From Streptosporangiaceae bacterium (GTDB lineage Bacteria; Actinomycetota; Actinomycetes; Streptosporangiales; Streptosporangiaceae), in NCBI GenBank assembly GCA_030045215.1, contig JASIBJ010000446.1:1-21867 (forward strand): 21,867 nt of DNA, read 5' to 3'. The position numbers and the translations under genes are program-made. Shown here in pieces: positions 7,768-15,745 of the stretch. Under the pieces are notes generated by a model. The model had not been told where the DNA came from. It searched no databases and saw nothing but the letters and a program-made list of their open reading frames with translations. Numbering within the stretch: the first letter of the stretch is position 1; every line of letters starts with the position of its first letter.

Positions 7768-8415
7768 ATGACACCGGAAGCCGCGCTCGACTGGTCGCTG
7801 GTGGTTCCCCTCAAGGTACTTGCCCAGGCCAAATCGCGGCTCACGGTGTTGCCGGCGGCTGGCCGGGCTGAGCTGGCCCTGGCTATGGCGGCGGATACCG
7901 TGGCCGCGGCCGTGGCGGCGGCCACGGTGCGGACGGTGCTGGTGATCACCGACGACACCGTGGTGTGCGCCGAGATGGAGCGCCTGGGCGCCCTGGTCCT
8001 GGCCGACGAGCCTGCGTCCGGCCTGAACGAGGCGCTGACCTTCGGAGCCGGTTATGCGCGCGAGCAATGGCCGGAACGAGGGGTGGCCGGGCTGGCAGGG
8101 GATCTGCCTGCGCTGCGGCCAGGGGAACTGGCAACTGCGCTCCGTGCGGTCGCGCCCCGCGAGCGGGCGTTCGTCCCCGACGCCGACGGCACGGGGACGA
8201 CGCTGTACGCGGCGGCGCCGGGCGGGAGCTTCGAGCCCCTGTTCGGCGTGGCGTCGGCGAGCAGGCACCGCGCCGCCGGGGCGGAGGAACTGGAGTTCCC
8301 GGTCTCGGCTGGTCTGCGGCGGGATGTCGATACCGCCGACGACCTGAGGCGGGCGGCCGCCATCGGGCTCGGCCCGAGGACCAAGGCGCTGCTCGCCGCC
8401 GTCGGCGAGTGGTAG
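7768..8415 (+). CDS. cofC: 2-phospho-L-lactate / phosphoenolpyruvate guanylyltransferase (F420 biosynthesis)
   Basis: Transfers GMP from GTP to 2-phospholactate or, in mycobacteria, phosphoenolpyruvate (FbiD), to start coenzyme F420 side-chain assembly. The 215-residue product opens with the nucleotide-binding stretch VVPLKVLAQAKSRL, has ADEPASGLNEAL, the GDLPAL metal-site motif, FVPDADGTGTT, and ends with RRDVDTADDL, all expected of CofC. The ATG at 7768 is used because the protein then begins just before the conserved VVPLK strand; AGGA lies about 8 nt upstream, and the very long upstream frame is antisense to plsC. It is divergent from plsC (84-nt gap), matching the context of Rv2983. No other F420 gene is in the window. 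Confidence 0.92.
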   Translation: MTPEAALDWSLVVPLKVLAQAKSRLTVLPAAGRAELALAMAADTVAAAVAAATVRTVLVITDDTVVCAEMERLGALVLADEPASGLNEALTFGAGYAREQWPERGVAGLAGDLPALRPGELATALRAVAPRERAFVPDADGTGTTLYAAAPGGSFEPLFGVASASRHRAAGAEELEFPVSAGLRRDVDTADDLRRAAAIGLGPRTKALLAAVGEW

Positions 8416-8424
8416 CCGATGCCT

Positions 8425-8440
8425 GCTGCCTAGTTGCAGC
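8425..8440. terminator. Small hairpin between convergent cofC and the Lrp-type gene
   Basis: A 5-bp stem GCTGC / GCAGC with a 6-nt loop lies in the 46-nt gap between the two convergent stop codons. It is weak and has no T-run. Confidence 0.3.
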
Positions 8441-8461
8441 CCACGGTGCCCAGCTGCCGAC

Positions 8462-8695
8462 CTAGATGTGCACTATCGGGCAGGTGAGGGTTCGGGTGAT
8501 GCCCGGCACTCCCTGAATTTGCGCGACTACGAGCCTGCCGAGATCATCCACATTGTCGGCTTCGGCCCGGACTATCACGTCATACGGCCCCGTGACATCG
8601 TCGGCCTGGGTTACACCCGTGATCTGCCCGATGCTCGAGGCTACGTCGGCCGCCTTCCCGACCTCGGTCTGGACGAGAATGTAAGCCTGGACCAT
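8462..8695 (-). CDS. Stand-alone Lrp/AsnC ligand-binding (RAM) domain protein
   Basis: The 77-residue protein is only the C-terminal RAM domain of Lrp/AsnC regulators, without the DNA-binding helix-turn-helix. It shows the pattern VQAYILVQTEVGKA, ITGVTQADDVTGPYDVIV, then GITRTLTCPIVHI, where the GPYD turn is typical of the effector-binding face. Such proteins oligomerise and bind amino acids or similar ligands; partner and ligand here are unknown. The ATG at 8693-8695 is chosen because a GGAGG site lies 5 nt upstream; an earlier in-frame start at 8722 lacks one. The gene is divergent from thiL (185-nt gap). Confidence 0.9.
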   Translation of the reverse strand: MVQAYILVQTEVGKAADVASSIGQITGVTQADDVTGPYDVIVRAEADNVDDLGRLVVAQIQGVPGITRTLTCPIVHI

Positions 8696-8870
8696 GTCGT
8701 CCTCCAACGAGCGCGGCCGCACGGATCACGTTGTCACTTGCAACGCTACCGTAGGGACCTCTCGGCCGACGTGACGCGGTTCATGAAAGGCGACTGGCGG
8801 CACCAGATGCCATTCGCCACGTCGGCACGGATCCCGCCGCGCCGGGTCGGACAGCGGGAAAGATCAACCG

Positions 8871-8876
8871 GGAGGA
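8871..8876 (+). promoter_or_regulatory. Ribosome-binding site that fixes the thiL ATT start
   Basis: GGGAGG followed by ATGAC (5 nt) precedes ATT at 8881. The ATG inside this spacer is out of frame with thiL and meets TGA after 12 codons, and it abuts the Shine-Dalgarno directly, so it is a poor start. Confidence 0.6.
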
Positions 8877-8880
8877 TGAC

Positions 8881-9834
8881 ATTACCGTCGCCGAGCTTGG
8901 CGAATTCGGGCTGATAGCCGCTATTGCGGCGCGGCTTCCGCCCGACGATGCGCTTGTGGTCGGAGGCGGCGATGACGCGGCTGTCCTTCGGGTTACCAGC
9001 GGGCGAGTGGTAGCGACCACTGATCTGCTGATCGAGGAGAGGCACTTCCGCCGGGACTGGTCGGGCCCGGCCGACGTCGGGGTCAAGGCGGCCGCCCAGA
9101 ATCTGGCCGACGTAGCCGCGATGGGCGCATGGTCCCGGACGCTGCTTGTCGGGCTGGCATGCCCAGGCGACCTGCCAGCGCAGTGGGTGCTGGACATGAT
9201 CGACGGGATGGTGGCCGAGTGCCGGCGCGCCGGTGCGTCGATAGCGGGCGGGGACGTGACGGCCGCTGACTCCGTGATGCTGGCGATCACGGCACTGGGT
9301 GAACTGAACGGATTGCGCCCGGTGACCAGGGCTGGGACGCGGCCTGGCGACCAGGTTGCGGTGACCGGGCGGCTGGGCTGGTCGGCGGCTGGCCTGGCGC
9401 TGCTGCGGGCCGGGCGCGCGGACGAGCCTGATCCCGAGGTTGCCTTGCTGGCGCAAGCGCATCGTCGCCCGCAACCGCCCTATGCCGCCGGGCCGGCCGC
9501 GGCAAGGGCGGGCGCCACGGCGATGATCGACGTCAGCGACGGCCTGCTGGCCGACCTCGGGCACATCGCGGCGGCTAGCGGCGTCGCCATCGATCTGGAG
9601 TCACCCCGCATGCGGGTCGACGCGGCAGTCGCGCACGGGGCCCGCCTCCTTGATGCAGACGCGATGGACTGGGTTCTGACCGGCGGAGAGGATCACGCCC
9701 TGGCCGCCACTTTCCCGGCAGGAATGGTCGTCCCTGACGGCTGGCGGGCAATCGGCGCGGTGCGCGAGGGCCGCGGCGTGACGGTAGACGGTTTGGCCAG
9801 GAAAGGGCCGGCTGGCTGGGATCATTTCCGGTAG
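8881..9834 (+). CDS. thiL: Thiamine-monophosphate kinase, apparent ATT start
   Basis: ThiL phosphorylates thiamine monophosphate to thiamine pyrophosphate. The product has the family N-terminus VAELGEFGLIAAIAARL, GGGDDAAVL (28-36), TTDLLIEERHFRRDW, AAQNLADVAAMGA, the Mg/ATP motif GGDVTA, and TDVSDGLLADL-like MIDVSDGLLADLGHI with the terminal WVLTGGEDHALAATFP block. The first canonical start (GTG, 8956) would delete the conserved LGEFGLI segment and leave 292 residues. Upstream, the frame has no ATG, GTG or TTG back to the stop at 8752. A GGGAGG site sits 5 nt before the ATT at 8881, which gives the family-like N-terminus (317 residues). I therefore infer an AUU start; a sequencing indel is the alternative. 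Confidence 0.93.
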   Translation: MTVAELGEFGLIAAIAARLPPDDALVVGGGDDAAVLRVTSGRVVATTDLLIEERHFRRDWSGPADVGVKAAAQNLADVAAMGAWSRTLLVGLACPGDLPAQWVLDMIDGMVAECRRAGASIAGGDVTAADSVMLAITALGELNGLRPVTRAGTRPGDQVAVTGRLGWSAAGLALLRAGRADEPDPEVALLAQAHRRPQPPYAAGPAAARAGATAMIDVSDGLLADLGHIAAASGVAIDLESPRMRVDAAVAHGARLLDADAMDWVLTGGEDHALAATFPAGMVVPDGWRAIGAVREGRGVTVDGLARKGPAGWDHFR

Positions 9835-9904
9835 CCGGACCTTAATCCGCCAAGGTGATCGGCGACCCCGGTGAGGAGCACTGGCCGATCGGGTTGCGGC
9901 TTGA

Positions 9905-9910
9905 TATAAC
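9905..9910 (+). promoter_or_regulatory. Possible -10 element giving a leaderless transcript
   Basis: TATAAC lies 7 nt before the ATG at 9918, the spacing at which transcription would start on or next to the start codon. No ribosome-binding site precedes that ATG. The -35 region is not convincing. Confidence 0.4.
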
Positions 9911-9917
9911 GCCTTTG

Positions 9918-10775
9918 ATGCCCCGCCATCGCAAGCCGCGAGTTTCCCGGCACCGGGCGCAACTGCGAGTCAACGACTCGGCCCGTCGTGTCCGCATGAG
10001 TGCTGCCATCTCGGCGGTGAGGGCAGCGCTGGCGACGTCTCGCCCGGACGAGGCGCACGAGAGTCGGGAGCAAACCACTCGGCTGAGAGATGTCCGGTCC
10101 GCCTCGATGCGCGGCGTCGCGCGCGGCGCGGTCAGGAGCCTGCTGGTTACGCCATGGTTCGCGGCCGGCGCCGGGTTCGTTCTCGCGGCCGGGCTCTGGA
10201 TCTACTCGCCACACACCGAACTGAGATTTCCCACGGCGAACGCGCCGTACGGCGTGCCGTGCTCGCAGCAATGCTCTTCGGTAAGCGGTGGCGGCCAGGT
10301 AGCAACGAGCACGCCGGGCGAGCGCATCGGCCGTCACGCCGGCCGCGGCGAAACCGGGCAGGCCGACGTGGCGGGCCGACGCTCCGCAACCTCCGGGCTG
10401 ACGTTCACCTTCAGCGTCCCGTGGCAGCAGAACGGCAACTTCCAAGCCGTCATCATCGTGCGCGGGAAGCATGTGCCGGCCAACTGGCAGCTGGAGTTCA
10501 CGATGCCGGGCACTCATATCCGGTACGTGATCGGCGCCCAATGGCGCGCCTCGCCGGGCGGTGACGGCGGCACGGCTTTTGCATCGCAGCGCCAGTTCGG
10601 GGGCGGCCCGAGCAGTGGCCTAGCCTACGGACAGAATGACGGCGGTTATGGGCAGGGCCGCGCGAGCGGACTCCTGGGTCAAGGCGAGGGCATCGGCTTC
10701 CTGGTGATGGGCAGCGGTTCGGCCGCTACTCCTGCGACGTGTGTCTTCAACGGATCTAGCTGCACCTTCAGCTGA
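9918..10775 (+). CDS. Membrane-anchored protein with a CBM2-like extracytoplasmic domain
   Basis: No named family is certain. From the ATG at 9918 the product has 285 residues: a basic cytoplasmic region (1-73), one membrane helix near 74-96 (TPWFAAGAGFVLAAGLWIY), a Ser/Gly/Arg linker with a Cys pair (about 115 and 119), and a C-terminal domain from about 160. That domain resembles carbohydrate-binding module family 2: LTFTFSVPW, NFQAVIIVRG, ANWQLEFTMPG, IGAQW, then IGFLVMGSGSAATP and the closing CVFNGSSC, the pattern in which CBM2 ends with an Asn-Gly-x-x-Cys and a disulfide. It may bind a surface polysaccharide or simply share the fold. The start at 9918 is favoured by the TATAAC box; a GTG at 9855 also opens the frame but has no Shine-Dalgarno. 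Confidence 0.75.
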   Translation: MPRHRKPRVSRHRAQLRVNDSARRVRMSAAISAVRAALATSRPDEAHESREQTTRLRDVRSASMRGVARGAVRSLLVTPWFAAGAGFVLAAGLWIYSPHTELRFPTANAPYGVPCSQQCSSVSGGGQVATSTPGERIGRHAGRGETGQADVAGRRSATSGLTFTFSVPWQQNGNFQAVIIVRGKHVPANWQLEFTMPGTHIRYVIGAQWRASPGGDGGTAFASQRQFGGGPSSGLAYGQNDGGYGQGRASGLLGQGEGIGFLVMGSGSAATPATCVFNGSSCTFS

Positions 10776-10841
10776 TCCGCGCTCAGCGCTGATGACTCAT
10801 CCGCCCCGGCCGCGGCATCCTGTACGTGGCGTGGCGGGCGG

Positions 10842-11462
10842 CTAGCGGCTGGCCAGCCCGGCCAGGATTGACCGCAGCGTCGCAGCGACCGCGTCCCTGG
10901 TGGCCACCGGCTCGGTGGAACTGGCGATGAGCATGCCGCCGCGCTGGAGCATGCCGAGCAGCAGCGTCGCCAGTGTCTGCGGGTCATCTGCTCGCAGCGC
11001 ACCTTTATCGGCCGCGGCCTCGAGGGCCGCAACGATCGCGGCGAACGCATACCGCTCGTCAAGCTCGGTGAACTTGGCGGGTCCGAGCACCGACGGCGCG
11101 TCGGTGATGACGATGCGCTGCACGTCAGGCTCGAGGACCTTATCCAGGAACGCCTCGAACCCCAGTGCCAGCAGCTCGATCGGCCCGTCAGCGCGCGCGG
11201 CGGCGTCGCGCGACGCGGCCATCAACTCCAGGTGCACCGTTTCGAAGACGGCCTCGAACAATGCGGCCTTGGTCGGGAAGTGGTGGTAGAGGGCGCCGGT
11301 CGTGACGCCCGCGTCCCTGGCCAGGTCTTCGACTGAGGTTGCCGCGAAACCGGACCGCCCGAACAGCCGTCGGCCCGCCGACACCAGCGCCGCCCTGGTC
11401 TGCGCCACGTGCTCGGCGCGCAGCGATGACCGCTGGTCGTTGGCCCCCTGCCTGTCTTGCAT
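10842..11462 (-). CDS. TetR family transcriptional regulator
   Basis: This 206-residue repressor-type protein has an N-terminal DNA-binding domain: AALVSAGRRLFGRSGFAATS, then the helix-turn-helix SVEDLARDAGVTTGALYHHF and PTKAALFEAVF. The rest is a helical ligand-binding and dimerisation domain with no conserved ligand residues recognisable by eye. The ATG at 11460-11462 is preferred; an in-frame GTG at 11493-11495 would add 11 residues and would put the TTACATAA operator inside the coding region. Neither start has a clear Shine-Dalgarno, so a leaderless message is possible, with TTACAT 7 nt upstream of the ATG. It is divergent from the MDMPI-type gene at 11559 and most likely controls it and itself. 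Confidence 0.92.
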   Translation of the reverse strand: MQDRQGANDQRSSLRAEHVAQTRAALVSAGRRLFGRSGFAATSVEDLARDAGVTTGALYHHFPTKAALFEAVFETVHLELMAASRDAAARADGPIELLALGFEAFLDKVLEPDVQRIVITDAPSVLGPAKFTELDERYAFAAIVAALEAAADKGALRADDPQTLATLLLGMLQRGGMLIASSTEPVATRDAVAATLRSILAGLASR

Positions 11463-11467
11463 CTCAT

Positions 11468-11475
11468 TTATGTAA
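11468..11475. promoter_or_regulatory. Candidate TetR operator half, tetR-proximal
   Basis: TTATGTAA lies 5 bp upstream of the regulator's ATG. It is the reverse complement of TTACATAA at 11528-11535 on the other side of the divergent intergenic region (60 bp apart). An AT-rich octamer repeated in inverted orientation in otherwise GC-rich DNA is a plausible regulator-binding site. Confidence 0.45.
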
Positions 11476-11489
11476 CTCACCTGCCTGGC

Positions 11490-11518
11490 TTGCACGCGCC
11501 GTTCGGCAGTGGCATATT
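11490..11518 (+). promoter_or_regulatory. Possible promoter of the MDMPI-type gene
   Basis: TTGCAC (11490-11495) and CATATT (11513-11518) are 17 nt apart. Transcription would start near 11525, inside the operator-like palindrome at 11522-11536, a classical position for repression. Confidence 0.4.
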
Positions 11519-11521
11519 GAG

Positions 11522-11536
11522 GTTATCTTACATAAC
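11522..11536. promoter_or_regulatory. Candidate TetR operator, downstream site
   Basis: GTTAT-CTTAC-ATAAC is a perfect 5-bp inverted repeat with a 5-bp spacer and includes TTACATAA (11528-11535), shared with the site near the regulator gene. It lies between the putative promoter and the GAGGAGG ribosome-binding site of the gene at 11559. Confidence 0.5.
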
Positions 11537-11558
11537 GTCACTATGCGAGGAGGTCACG

Positions 11559-12296
11559 ATGAACCCGGCGATCGAAGCCGTCAGGGAAGACCGGGATGCG
11601 CTGCTCGAGATCTGCTGGCGCCTGGGGCCCTCAGACTGGGCGGCGGCCTCGGGCTGCGAGGGCTGGACCGTCAAGGACCTGGTCGCCCACCTGGGCGCGC
11701 TGTTCTGGGCCGTCGTCGATGGCAGCAAGCTGCCCGATGTCAGCGGCATGCCGACCGAGGCGGGCCAGGAATTGGTGGTCAGGTCCCGGCGCGATATGAC
11801 CGCATCGGCTGTGGTGAAGGACTACGCCGAGGTCAGCGAGGTGGCCCTGCGGCGGCTGGCGGAACTCGCCGCCGTGGACATGGAGCTGCCGCTCGGAGAC
11901 CTGGGCACCTATCCGGCCTCGCTCCTGCCATCCGCCTACAGCTTCGACCACTTCACGCACATCCGGGCAGACCTGTTCCGCCCGCGCGGTCCGCTGGCCG
12001 GGCCGCCTCCGCCCGCTGATGAGTTCCGGCTTGGGTCGGTCCTGGACTGGGCCGAGGCGGCGCTGCCGCAGCAGAACCCGGACGCCGCCGAGAGTGGCGT
12101 ATACGAGCTGCAGATCACTGGTCTGGGGGCGCGCATCATCAGCTTCGGCAGCGGAGAGGCAATGGCGACGGTGAGCTCCGACGCCTTCTCGTTCATCCGG
12201 TGGGTTACCCAGCGCGGCAGCTGGGAGGAACTCGGCGTGCTGGCAGCCGGAGATGAGCCGGCTCTGTCTGCGGCCAGGAAGCTGAAGGTGTTCTGA
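11559..12296 (+). CDS. Maleylpyruvate isomerase (MDMPI) family, mycothiol-dependent-enzyme-like protein
   Basis: The 245-residue protein has the DinB-like four-helix fold of the MDMPI family: an N-terminal helix with GCEGWTVKDLVAHLGALFW (metal-ligand His44), and later YSFDHFTHIRADLF, where His131 and His134 in the DHxxH pattern complete a divalent metal site. A C-terminal alpha/beta part (ELQITGLGARIISFGSGEA, ending FSFIRWVTQRGSW) resembles the family's SCP2-like C-terminal domain. Family members use mycothiol as cofactor for isomerisation or thiol transfer; the substrate here is unknown. The start ATG has an excellent GAGGAGG site 5 nt upstream. Divergent pairing with a TetR gene suggests induction by a small molecule. 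Confidence 0.85.
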   Translation: MNPAIEAVREDRDALLEICWRLGPSDWAAASGCEGWTVKDLVAHLGALFWAVVDGSKLPDVSGMPTEAGQELVVRSRRDMTASAVVKDYAEVSEVALRRLAELAAVDMELPLGDLGTYPASLLPSAYSFDHFTHIRADLFRPRGPLAGPPPPADEFRLGSVLDWAEAALPQQNPDAAESGVYELQITGLGARIISFGSGEAMATVSSDAFSFIRWVTQRGSWEELGVLAAGDEPALSAARKLKVF

Positions 12297-12343
12297 GCTA
12301 GCAGGCGCAGGTGGCGGGGCTGGATGGCCCTTATCGTGGAGCC

Positions 12344-13153
12344 ATGGTGCCAGCCCCGCCCCGCGTGCTTGCCATCGCAGGTTCTGACTCCGGCGGTGGT
12401 GCCGGTATCCAGGCCGATCTCAAGACCATGCTGGCGCTGGGCGTGCACGGCATGACGGTCATCTGCGCCGTCACGGCGCAGAACTCGGTCGGCGTTCAGG
12501 GTTACTGGGAACTGCCGCCCGATGCTGTCGCCGCGCAGCTTGACTCAGTGCTCGGCGACATCGGCGCACAGGCGATCAAGACCGGCATGCTGGCCTCGGC
12601 GGAGCTCGTCGGCATCGTGTGCGATGGGCTGGCCGAGGTGGCGGCGCCGGTCGTGGTCGACCCGGTCGCGGTCTCCAAGCACGGTGACAGCCTGATCTCC
12701 GAGGGCACGCTGGACGCGATGCGCGAGCGGCTGCTGCCGCTGGCTACCGTCGTCACTCCGAACCTGCTCGAGGCCGAACTGCTCACCGGCACGCAGATAT
12801 CCGACGAGACCGAGATGCTGGCCGCGGCCAGGACGATCAATGCGATGGGCCCTCAGTGGGTGCTGATCAAGGGGGGGCATCTGCCCGGCAATCCGGTGGA
12901 CCTGCTGTTCGACGGCCACCGGCTTATCCGCTACCCGGGCCAGCGGATCACCAGCGTGCACACGCACGGCACCGGCTGCACCCTGGCCTCGGCGGTCGCG
13001 TCACGGCTGGCCTTCGGCGACGATGTCCCGACGGCGGTGCGGGCAGCCAAGCAGTACGTGACCGGCGCGATCGCTGCCGGGTTCCCGCTGGGCGCGGGCA
13101 TCGGCCCTGTCGATCATGCCTGGCGGATGCGGGCCGGCACCGTCAGCGGGTGA
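12344..13153 (+). CDS. thiD: Hydroxymethylpyrimidine/phosphomethylpyrimidine kinase
   Basis: ThiD phosphorylates HMP and HMP-phosphate to supply the pyrimidine half of thiamine, in the same pathway as thiL. The 269-residue ribokinase-fold protein shows [20 protein letters not shown] near the N-terminus, [42 protein letters not shown] and the anion-hole/catalytic [15 protein letters not shown]. It is a single-domain ThiD without a ThiE or TenA fusion. The ATG at 12344 is only 2 nt after GGAG, while the adjacent GTG at 12347 is 5 nt away, so the true start may be one codon later. Its TGA lies 11 nt inside the convergent rpmB gene. No TPP riboswitch sequence is evident upstream. Confidence 0.95.
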   Translation: MVPAPPRVLAIAGSDSGGGAGIQADLKTMLALGVHGMTVICAVTAQNSVGVQGYWELPPDAVAAQLDSVLGDIGAQAIKTGMLASAELVGIVCDGLAEVAAPVVVDPVAVSKHGDSLISEGTLDAMRERLLPLATVVTPNLLEAELLTGTQISDETEMLAAARTINAMGPQWVLIKGGHLPGNPVDLLFDGHRLIRYPGQRITSVHTHGTGCTLASAVASRLAFGDDVPTAVRAAKQYVTGAIAAGFPLGAGIGPVDHAWRMRAGTVSG

Positions 13154-13328
13154 CCTTGCCTGCCTTGATGCACGACGTGCAGACATACAGGCGGCGCGGG
13201 GTCTTGCCGACCATGGCGCGCACGTGCTGAATGTTCGGGTTGAAGCGGCGTGAGGTGCGGCGGTGCGAGAACGACACGTTATTGCCGAAGCCCGGCCGCT
13301 TGCCGCACACGTCGCAGACGGAAGCCAC
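13143..13328 (-). CDS. rpmB: 50S ribosomal protein L28
   Basis: A 61-residue large-subunit protein with the L28 opening [34 protein letters not shown] and the ending [13 protein letters not shown]. It keeps both CxxC pairs, so it is the zinc-binding (C+) form. The start is a GTG at 13326-13328 with GGAG 7 nt upstream; an ATG 14 codons earlier would add residues foreign to L28. It overlaps the 3' end of thiD by 11 nt, tail to tail. Confidence 0.97.
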   Translation of the reverse strand: MASVCDVCGKRPGFGNNVSFSHRRTSRRFNPNIQHVRAMVGKTPRRLYVCTSCIKAGKVTR

Positions 13329-13460
13329 GGGATCGCTCCATTGGGTGATAGCCAGATCGGTCACTGACACCGGGTATCGCCGGGCCAGTTGTCGAAGGAT
13401 ATCCGACGGATGGGGCCGCGCGCGAGCCGGGCAGGTCGCGCCCGCCCGCGAGAGGGCAGC

Positions 13461-13482
13461 CGGCCGCCGGTTACGGCGGCCG
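13461..13482. terminator. Strong hairpin between divergent rpmB and recG
   Basis: A perfect 9-bp stem CGGCCGCCG / CGGCGGCCG closes on the tetraloop GTTA. It lies 38 nt upstream of the recG start in the 191-nt region between divergent genes, so it is not at the end of any annotated gene. It could end upstream read-through, act as a 5' element of recG, or be a leftover from a lost gene. Confidence 0.45.
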
Positions 13483-13507
13483 CCAGGCCACTGACGGTCG
13501 CCGAGCC

Positions 13508-13513
13508 TATCCT
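13508..13513 (+). promoter_or_regulatory. Possible -10 element for leaderless recG
   Basis: TATCCT lies 6 nt before the recG GTG (13520), and no Shine-Dalgarno precedes that codon. No clear -35 is seen. Confidence 0.3.
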
Positions 13514-13519
13514 GGCCAG

Positions 13520-15730
13520 GTGGCCGTTCTTGCCGATCCGCTACGCCTGGTCGTCGGCGACAAGGCGGCCAAGCGGCTGGCCGCGGCCCTCGACCTCCAT
13601 ACGGTGGGCGACCTGCTCGGGTACTACCCGCGCCGCTACGACAAGCGGGGCGAGCTGACGGACCTGGTCGGGCTGCGCGACGGCGAATACGTCACGGTCC
13701 AGGCCGAGGTCGCCTCGGCCCACACCAGGCGGATGCAGAGCCGGCCAGGTTCGATCTTCGAGGCGGTCGTCACCGACGGCCGGGGCCGGCTGACGCTCAC
13801 GTTTTTCGGCCGCGGGCGGCAGGACTTCCGCGCGCGCGAACTCGCTCCCGGCACCAGGGCGCTTTTCTCCGGCCAGGTGTCCACCTTCCGCGGCAAGCGG
13901 CAGCTCACCCATCCTGACTATGAACTGCTGGGAACGGGGCCGTCCGCGGCTAGGGCGGCCGAATATGCCGCGGAGATCATTCCGGTCTATCCCGCGACCA
14001 GCCAGATGCCGTCCTGGAAGATCGCCGACTCCGTCCGGCTCGCTCTGCACGCCCTCGACGTCACGGAAGATCCGCTGCCCCGCGAGCTCAGAAAGCGGCA
14101 CGACCTGATCGGGTATGCCGATGCCCTGCGCGGCATCCACCGGCCGGTGGACTTCGCCGACAAGGACCGGGCGGTCGAGCGGCTCAAGTGGGACGAGGCC
14201 TTTGCGCTGCAGGTGCTGCTGGCGCAGCGGCGGCGGGCGGCGGCGGACTACACCGCGGTGCCGCGCCCTCCGGTCGCGGGCGGGCTGCTCGACGAATTCG
14301 ATGCCGCCTTGCCATTCGAGCTGACCGCCGGCCAGGTGACGGCAAGCGCGGAGATCGCGGATGACCTTGGCGCCGATCACCCGATGAACCGGCTGCTGCA
14401 AGGCGAAGTCGGCTCGGGCAAGACTGTCCTCGCGGTCCGGGCCATGCTGCAGGTCGTGGACGCGGCCGGGCAGGCCGCCCTGCTCGCGCCCACCGAGGTG
14501 CTGGCCCAGCAGCACTATCGTTCGATCGGCAGCCTGCTCGGCCCGCTCGGCCTGGCTGGCCAGCTTGGCGGGGCCGAGCACGCGACCCGGCTAACGTTGC
14601 TGACCGGCTCGCTGGGCGCTGCGGCTCGCCGCAAGGCGCTGCTCGAGGCCGCCTCCGGTGGCGCCGGGATCGTCGTCGGTACGCACGCGCTGCTTGAGGA
14701 CCGGGTCCAGTTCGCTGACCTGGGCCTCGTCGTCATCGATGAGCAGCACCGGTTCGGCGTCGAGCAGCGCGACGCCTTGCGGGAGAAGGCAGGTGAGGGC
14801 CGCCCGCACGTACTGGTCATGACCGCGACTCCCATCCCCAGGACCGTGGCCATGACGGTCTTCGGCGACCTCGACATGTCGACCCTCACGGAGCTGCCGG
14901 CCGGCCGGGCGCCCATTGAAACGCACGTCGTGCCGGTCGCCGAGCGCCCGCACTACCTGACGAGGACGTGGGAGCGGATCACCGAGGAGGTGGCGGCTGG
15001 CCGCCAGGCCTATGTGGTCTGCCCGCGCATCGGCGACGAGGCCGACGCCCGCGACCGCGCCGCGGAGGACGCCGCCGGATACCTGCCGGCCGAGGAGGAC
15101 GACGGGGCGCCGGCCCGGCCGCCGCTGGCCGTGCTCGACCTTGCCGCTCAGCTCGCCGAGACTGAGCTGGCAGGCCTGCGGCTCGGGATCTTGCACGGCC
15201 GGATGCCACCCGAGGACAAGGACAAGGTCATGATGGCTTTCGCCGACGGCGACATCGACGTGCTGGTCACGACCACGGTCGTCGAGGTCGGCGTGGATGT
15301 GCCGAACGCCACGGTCATGGTGATCATGGACGCCGAGCGGTTCGGCGTTTCACAGCTGCACCAGCTCCGGGGCCGGGTCGGGCGCGGCGGGCACGGCGGG
15401 CTGTGCCTGCTGGTCACCGAGGCAGCGGAAGCCAGCCCGGCCAGGGAGCGGCTGACGGCAGTTGCGAGCACCATCGACGGGTTCGTGTTGTCCAGGATCG
15501 ACCTGGCCCAGCGGCGCGAGGGCGACGTGCTCGGTACCGCTCAGGCTGGCCGGAAGTCGAGTCTCAAGCTGCTGCGGCTGCTGGAAGACGAAGACCTGAT
15601 CGGCCAGGCCAGGGAGGAGGCCGTCGCGCTGGTCGCGGCCGATCCGGCTCTTGCTTCCCAGCCGGAGGTGGCCGCGGCCGTCCAGGCCCTGGCTGACCAT
15701 GAGCGCGCCTCGTTCCTCGAAAAGAGCTGA
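13520..15730 (+). CDS. recG: ATP-dependent DNA helicase RecG
   Basis: RecG remodels stalled replication forks and branch-migrates recombination intermediates. The 736-residue protein has an N-terminal wedge/OB domain ([20 protein letters not shown], with LTFFGRG), Walker A GEVGSGKT (295-302), the DEQH box (407-410) followed by RFGVEQRD, motif [11 protein letters not shown] (435-442), and the arginine-finger region [10 protein letters not shown] (615-624), in superfamily 2 order. Length fits actinobacterial RecG. The GTG at 13520 gives a short N-terminus before the conserved [20 protein letters not shown]. It is head of the recG-rsmD-coaD series. In other actinomycetes a DAK-domain gene lies between rpmB and recG; here there is none. 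Confidence 0.97.
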   Translation: MAVLADPLRLVVGDKAAKRLAAALDLHTVGDLLGYYPRRYDKRGELTDLVGLRDGEYVTVQAEVASAHTRRMQSRPGSIFEAVVTDGRGRLTLTFFGRGRQDFRARELAPGTRALFSGQVSTFRGKRQLTHPDYELLGTGPSAARAAEYAAEIIPVYPATSQMPSWKIADSVRLALHALDVTEDPLPRELRKRHDLIGYADALRGIHRPVDFADKDRAVERLKWDEAFALQVLLAQRRRAAADYTAVPRPPVAGGLLDEFDAALPFELTAGQVTASAEIADDLGADHPMNRLLQGEVGSGKTVLAVRAMLQVVDAAGQAALLAPTEVLAQQHYRSIGSLLGPLGLAGQLGGAEHATRLTLLTGSLGAAARRKALLEAASGGAGIVVGTHALLEDRVQFADLGLVVIDEQHRFGVEQRDALREKAGEGRPHVLVMTATPIPRTVAMTVFGDLDMSTLTELPAGRAPIETHVVPVAERPHYLTRTWERITEEVAAGRQAYVVCPRIGDEADARDRAAEDAAGYLPAEEDDGAPARPPLAVLDLAAQLAETELAGLRLGILHGRMPPEDKDKVMMAFADGDIDVLVTTTVVEVGVDVPNATVMVIMDAERFGVSQLHQLRGRVGRGGHGGLCLLVTEAAEASPARERLTAVASTIDGFVLSRIDLAQRREGDVLGTAQAGRKSSLKLLRLLEDEDLIGQAREEAVALVAADPALASQPEVAAAVQALADHERASFLEKS

Positions 15731-15745
15731 AGGAGCGCGGGACAG

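Noticed and set aside
8696..8880. Possible TPP riboswitch upstream of thiL
   Set aside because: The characteristic CTGAGA and related conserved elements are not present.
12869..12878. Run of seven G in thiD as a possible phase-variation tract
   Set aside because: It encodes the conserved KGGH of the family, is short, and the frame is intact; chance in GC-rich DNA is enough.
13541..14581. 346-codon minus-strand frame inside recG
   Set aside because: Antisense of recG with shadow-type composition.
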